Below are positions 62,305 through 64,000 of a DNA stretch of 64,000 nt, piece by piece. This DNA comes from Ralstonia insidiosa (lineage in GTDB: Bacteria > Pseudomonadota > Gammaproteobacteria > Burkholderiales > Burkholderiaceae), in assembly GCF_008801405.1 (NCBI RefSeq), contig NZ_VZPV01000001.1:2604001-2668000 (forward strand), given 5' to 3'. Numbering within the stretch: position 1 is the stretch's first letter; each line of letters begins with the position of its first letter. The position numbers and the translations under genes are program-made. Below the pieces are notes generated by a model. That model was not told where the DNA came from. It ran no database searches and was given only the letters and a program-made list of their open reading frames with translations.

Positions 62305-62928
62305 CTACAAGCCGACGCGGGCCGGATCGCCGCGCCCGAGGCGCACCAGTTCCGGCTCGCCGCTGGTCAAGTCGATCACGGTGGTGGGTTCGGCCGGGGC
62401 CGGGCCGCCGTCGATGACGAGTTCCAGCTGCTTTTCCAGCCGCTCGCGGATGGTCTCGGCTTCGTTCAGCGGCGCGTCATCACCGGGCAGTTGCAGCGTG
62501 GAGGTGAGTAGCGGCTCACCCAGTTCGGCCATCAGCGCCAGGGGAATCGCGTGTTCCGGCACGCGCAGGCCGATGGTCTTGCGCGAGGGGTGCGAGAGCC
62601 GGCGCGGCACCTCCTTGGTCGCTTCGAGCAGAAACACGAATGGGCCCGGCGTGGCTGCCTTCACCACGCGGTACTGCTTGTTGTCAACGCGTGCAAATAT
62701 GGCCAGTTCAGAAAGATCCCGGCACATCAGCGCGAGGTGCTGCTTCTCGTCGATGCCGCGCACGCGGCGCAGGCGTTCGACGGCCGACTTGTCGTCCAGA
62801 TGACAGGCCAGTGCGTAACAGGAATCGGTGGGCAGTGCGACCAGGCCGCCGGCGCGGATGATCTCCGCTGCCTGGCGAATCAAGCGCCCTTGCGGCGTGG
62901 TCGGGTGAATCTGGAAGAACTGAGACAT
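62305..62928 (-). CDS. YciO/Sua5-family threonylcarbamoyl-AMP synthase-like protein
   Basis: 207 residues with the YrdC/Sua5 fold: GGLVALPTDSCYALACHL and RRVRGIDEKQHLALMCRDLSE (its KRRPKNKP-like loop) and TIGLRVPEHAIP. The family contains both the t6A enzyme TsaC and YciO, which has weaker activity. The pairing with the PHP gene matches E. coli yciV-yciO, so YciO is the nearer relative. The ATG at 62928 was chosen over an upstream one that would extend into poorly conserved sequence. Confidence 0.9.
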   Translation of the reverse strand: MSQFFQIHPTTPQGRLIRQAAEIIRAGGLVALPTDSCYALACHLDDKSAVERLRRVRGIDEKQHLALMCRDLSELAIFARVDNKQYRVVKAATPGPFVFLLEATKEVPRRLSHPSRKTIGLRVPEHAIPLALMAELGEPLLTSTLQLPGDDAPLNEAETIRERLEKQLELVIDGGPAPAEPTTVIDLTSGEPELVRLGRGDPARVGL

Positions 62929-62963
62929 GCGGGGCGCTGGGTAGGATTGGGTGGACGATAGGG

Positions 62964-63824
62964 TTAAGACATCCACCGGCTCCACACCGGCGTCAGGTTA
63001 TCGGGCAACGGCGGCAGCTCGCCCAGTTCGATGCGGCCTTCGCCGGGGCCATGGAAATCCGAGCCGCGCGAGGCCAACAGGCCGTAGCGGCGCGCCACGT
63101 CGGCGTAGAGCGCGTATTGATCGGGCGTATGGCTGCCGGTGATGACTTCGACGCCCTCACCGCCCAGGTCCTTGAATTCGTCGAACAGCGCGCTGTGCTC
63201 AACCAGCGAGAGCGTGTAGCGGCCCGGATGCGCCATCACGGCGACGCCGCCGGCGCCTTTAATCCAACTGATCGCGTCTGCCAAGCGTGCCCAGCGATGC
63301 GGCACATAACCCGGTTTGCCGTCACCGAGGTAGCGGTCGAACACCTCAGAGATATCGCGGCAATGGCCGTGCTCGACCAGGAAGCGCGCGAAGTGCGTGC
63401 GCGAGACCATGTCCGGGTTGCCGGCGTAGCCCAGCGCGCCCGCATAGGCACCTTCGATGCCCAGCTTGGCGAGCGCTTCGCTCATGTCTTCCGCACGAGC
63501 GCAGCGGCCCGAACGCGTGCGCTCCAGCCCCTGCACCAGCTCGGCGTTGTCCGGGTCGATGCCCAAACCAACGATGTGCAGTGTGCGCCCTGCCCAGGTG
63601 ACGGAAATCTCCACACCCGACAGATACGCCATGCCAAGCGACGTGGCCGCCTCGCGTGCGGCGGCCTGCCCCGCCACTTCATCGTGGTCGGTCAGCGCCC
63701 ACAGCGTCACACCATGTGCAGCGGCGCGCGCAGCCACGTCTTGTGGCGCCAACAGGCCATCCGACACGGTGGAATGACAGTGCAGATCAGCGTTGCGGGC
63801 GGAGGCGGTGGAAATGTTTGGCAT
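62964..63824 (-). CDS. PHP-domain phosphoesterase (YciV/RNase AM type)
   Basis: 286 residues. PHP metal motifs are ADLHCHSTVSDG, LTDHDEVAG, GVEISV, MAHPGRY and GSDFHGP. Relatives hydrolyse 3',5'-bisphosphate nucleotides, and E. coli YciV (RNase AM) trims 5' ends of rRNA. The start at 63824 gives MPNISTASARNADLHCHS. It sits 35 nt before the YciO-type gene in the same orientation, so the pair is probably co-transcribed. Confidence 0.92.
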   Translation of the reverse strand: MPNISTASARNADLHCHSTVSDGLLAPQDVAARAAAHGVTLWALTDHDEVAGQAAAREAATSLGMAYLSGVEISVTWAGRTLHIVGLGIDPDNAELVQGLERTRSGRCARAEDMSEALAKLGIEGAYAGALGYAGNPDMVSRTHFARFLVEHGHCRDISEVFDRYLGDGKPGYVPHRWARLADAISWIKGAGGVAVMAHPGRYTLSLVEHSALFDEFKDLGGEGVEVITGSHTPDQYALYADVARRYGLLASRGSDFHGPGEGRIELGELPPLPDNLTPVWSRWMS

Positions 63825-63985
63825 TCCGTCATTTTACTGCTGCGACGCGGAATCGGGGGCCGCCCGCACCACTCAGCGCGGATCCGGAGAAAACCGGGAA
63901 GACCCGACTGCCCGTGACGGTGTTGGCAGCCGATGGGCCGCCGCACGCTATAGTGGCCGCATTGTTTCGTTCTCTTCGCTTTGCC

Positions 63986-64000
63986 ATGACAAGCCCAGCC
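63986..64000 (+). CDS. Possible start of a plus-strand gene cut by the window end
   Basis: An ATG (MTSPA...) begins at 63986 and runs off the window. A TATAGT box (63949-63954) with TTGGCA 20 bp upstream could be its promoter. Only five codons are visible, so nothing can be said about the product. Confidence 0.35.

Noticed and set aside
60263..62803. 846-codon open frame on the plus strand
   Set aside because: It runs opposite trpS, the M50 peptidase and the YciO gene, all with clear motifs, and its translation is His/Gln/Arg-rich shadow sequence with no domain.

Overview
The window is a dense, high-GC chromosomal segment of a betaproteobacterium. Gene content, gene order and protein character fit the Burkholderiaceae, and I infer a Ralstonia-type main chromosome. 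The reasons are the order dnaX / SRP RNA / AddAB-type nuclease / trxA / rho, the accA-tilS-lysC-tRNA-Ser run, type B L31, the YejABEF transporter, and dapA-bamC. I cannot name the species from this sequence. There are about 54 protein genes, 4 tRNAs and one SRP RNA. I see no CRISPR array, insertion sequence, rRNA operon or prophage.

Layout. 1-7205: the 5' end of dnaX (minus), the 4.5S SRP RNA (plus), and a coupled helicase/nuclease pair of AddA/AddB type (minus). 7421-14653: trxA and rho with an unusual C/T-rich rho leader, then a stretch of regulators before rpmE2: a sigma-54 activator, an orphan secreted ORF behind a near-consensus sigma-54 promoter, a LuxR-type protein with a degenerate receiver, and mtfA. 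14823-20053: a GT39-type membrane glycosyltransferase, a MATE exporter, a tRNA cluster (Ala-Glu-Asp) and gltX. 20194-22533: a decayed histidine-kinase remnant, a patatin lipoprotein and an NlpC/P60 hydrolase. 22775-28541: the YejFEBA peptide transporter. 28849-39849: housekeeping genes (fabI, lysC, tilS, accA, an AlkA-like glycosylase, cysS, ppiA, ppiB, lpxH, cysE). 40000-44943: trmJ, suhB, two small lipoproteins, and an XRE-cupin regulator divergent from a glutamine amidotransferase/MOSC pair. 44944-48683: two chemoreceptors, the upstream one behind a sigma-28 promoter. 48921-56533: LysR, GNAT, mutS, a degenerate metallophosphoesterase, slyD, a RoxA-type ribosomal oxygenase and an Ala/Pro-rich lipoprotein. 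56670-63824: MBL hydrolase, bamC, dapA, a methyltransferase, trpS, a site-2-protease relative, a YciO/Sua5-family protein and a PHP phosphatase. A new plus-strand gene may start at 63986.

How the genes work together. Many neighbours are translationally coupled through ATGA overlaps: addB/addA, mtfA/13876, yejE/yejF, cysS/glycosylase, ppiB/lpxH, the two lipoproteins, and GATase/MOSC. dapA-bamC and PHP-YciO follow arrangements also seen in enterobacteria. gltX lies upstream of and co-oriented with a tRNA-Glu gene. The chemoreceptors both end in the same CheR-tether-like tail.

I do not see a clear new multi-gene defence or metabolic system. The most unusual signals are: the sigma-54 promoter and orphan ORF near a sigma-54 activator (9493-12150); the rho leader; the metallophosphoesterase-like protein lacking its metal-binding Asp residues; and the Ala-rich lipoprotein with extreme GCT codon use behind an 18-bp palindrome.
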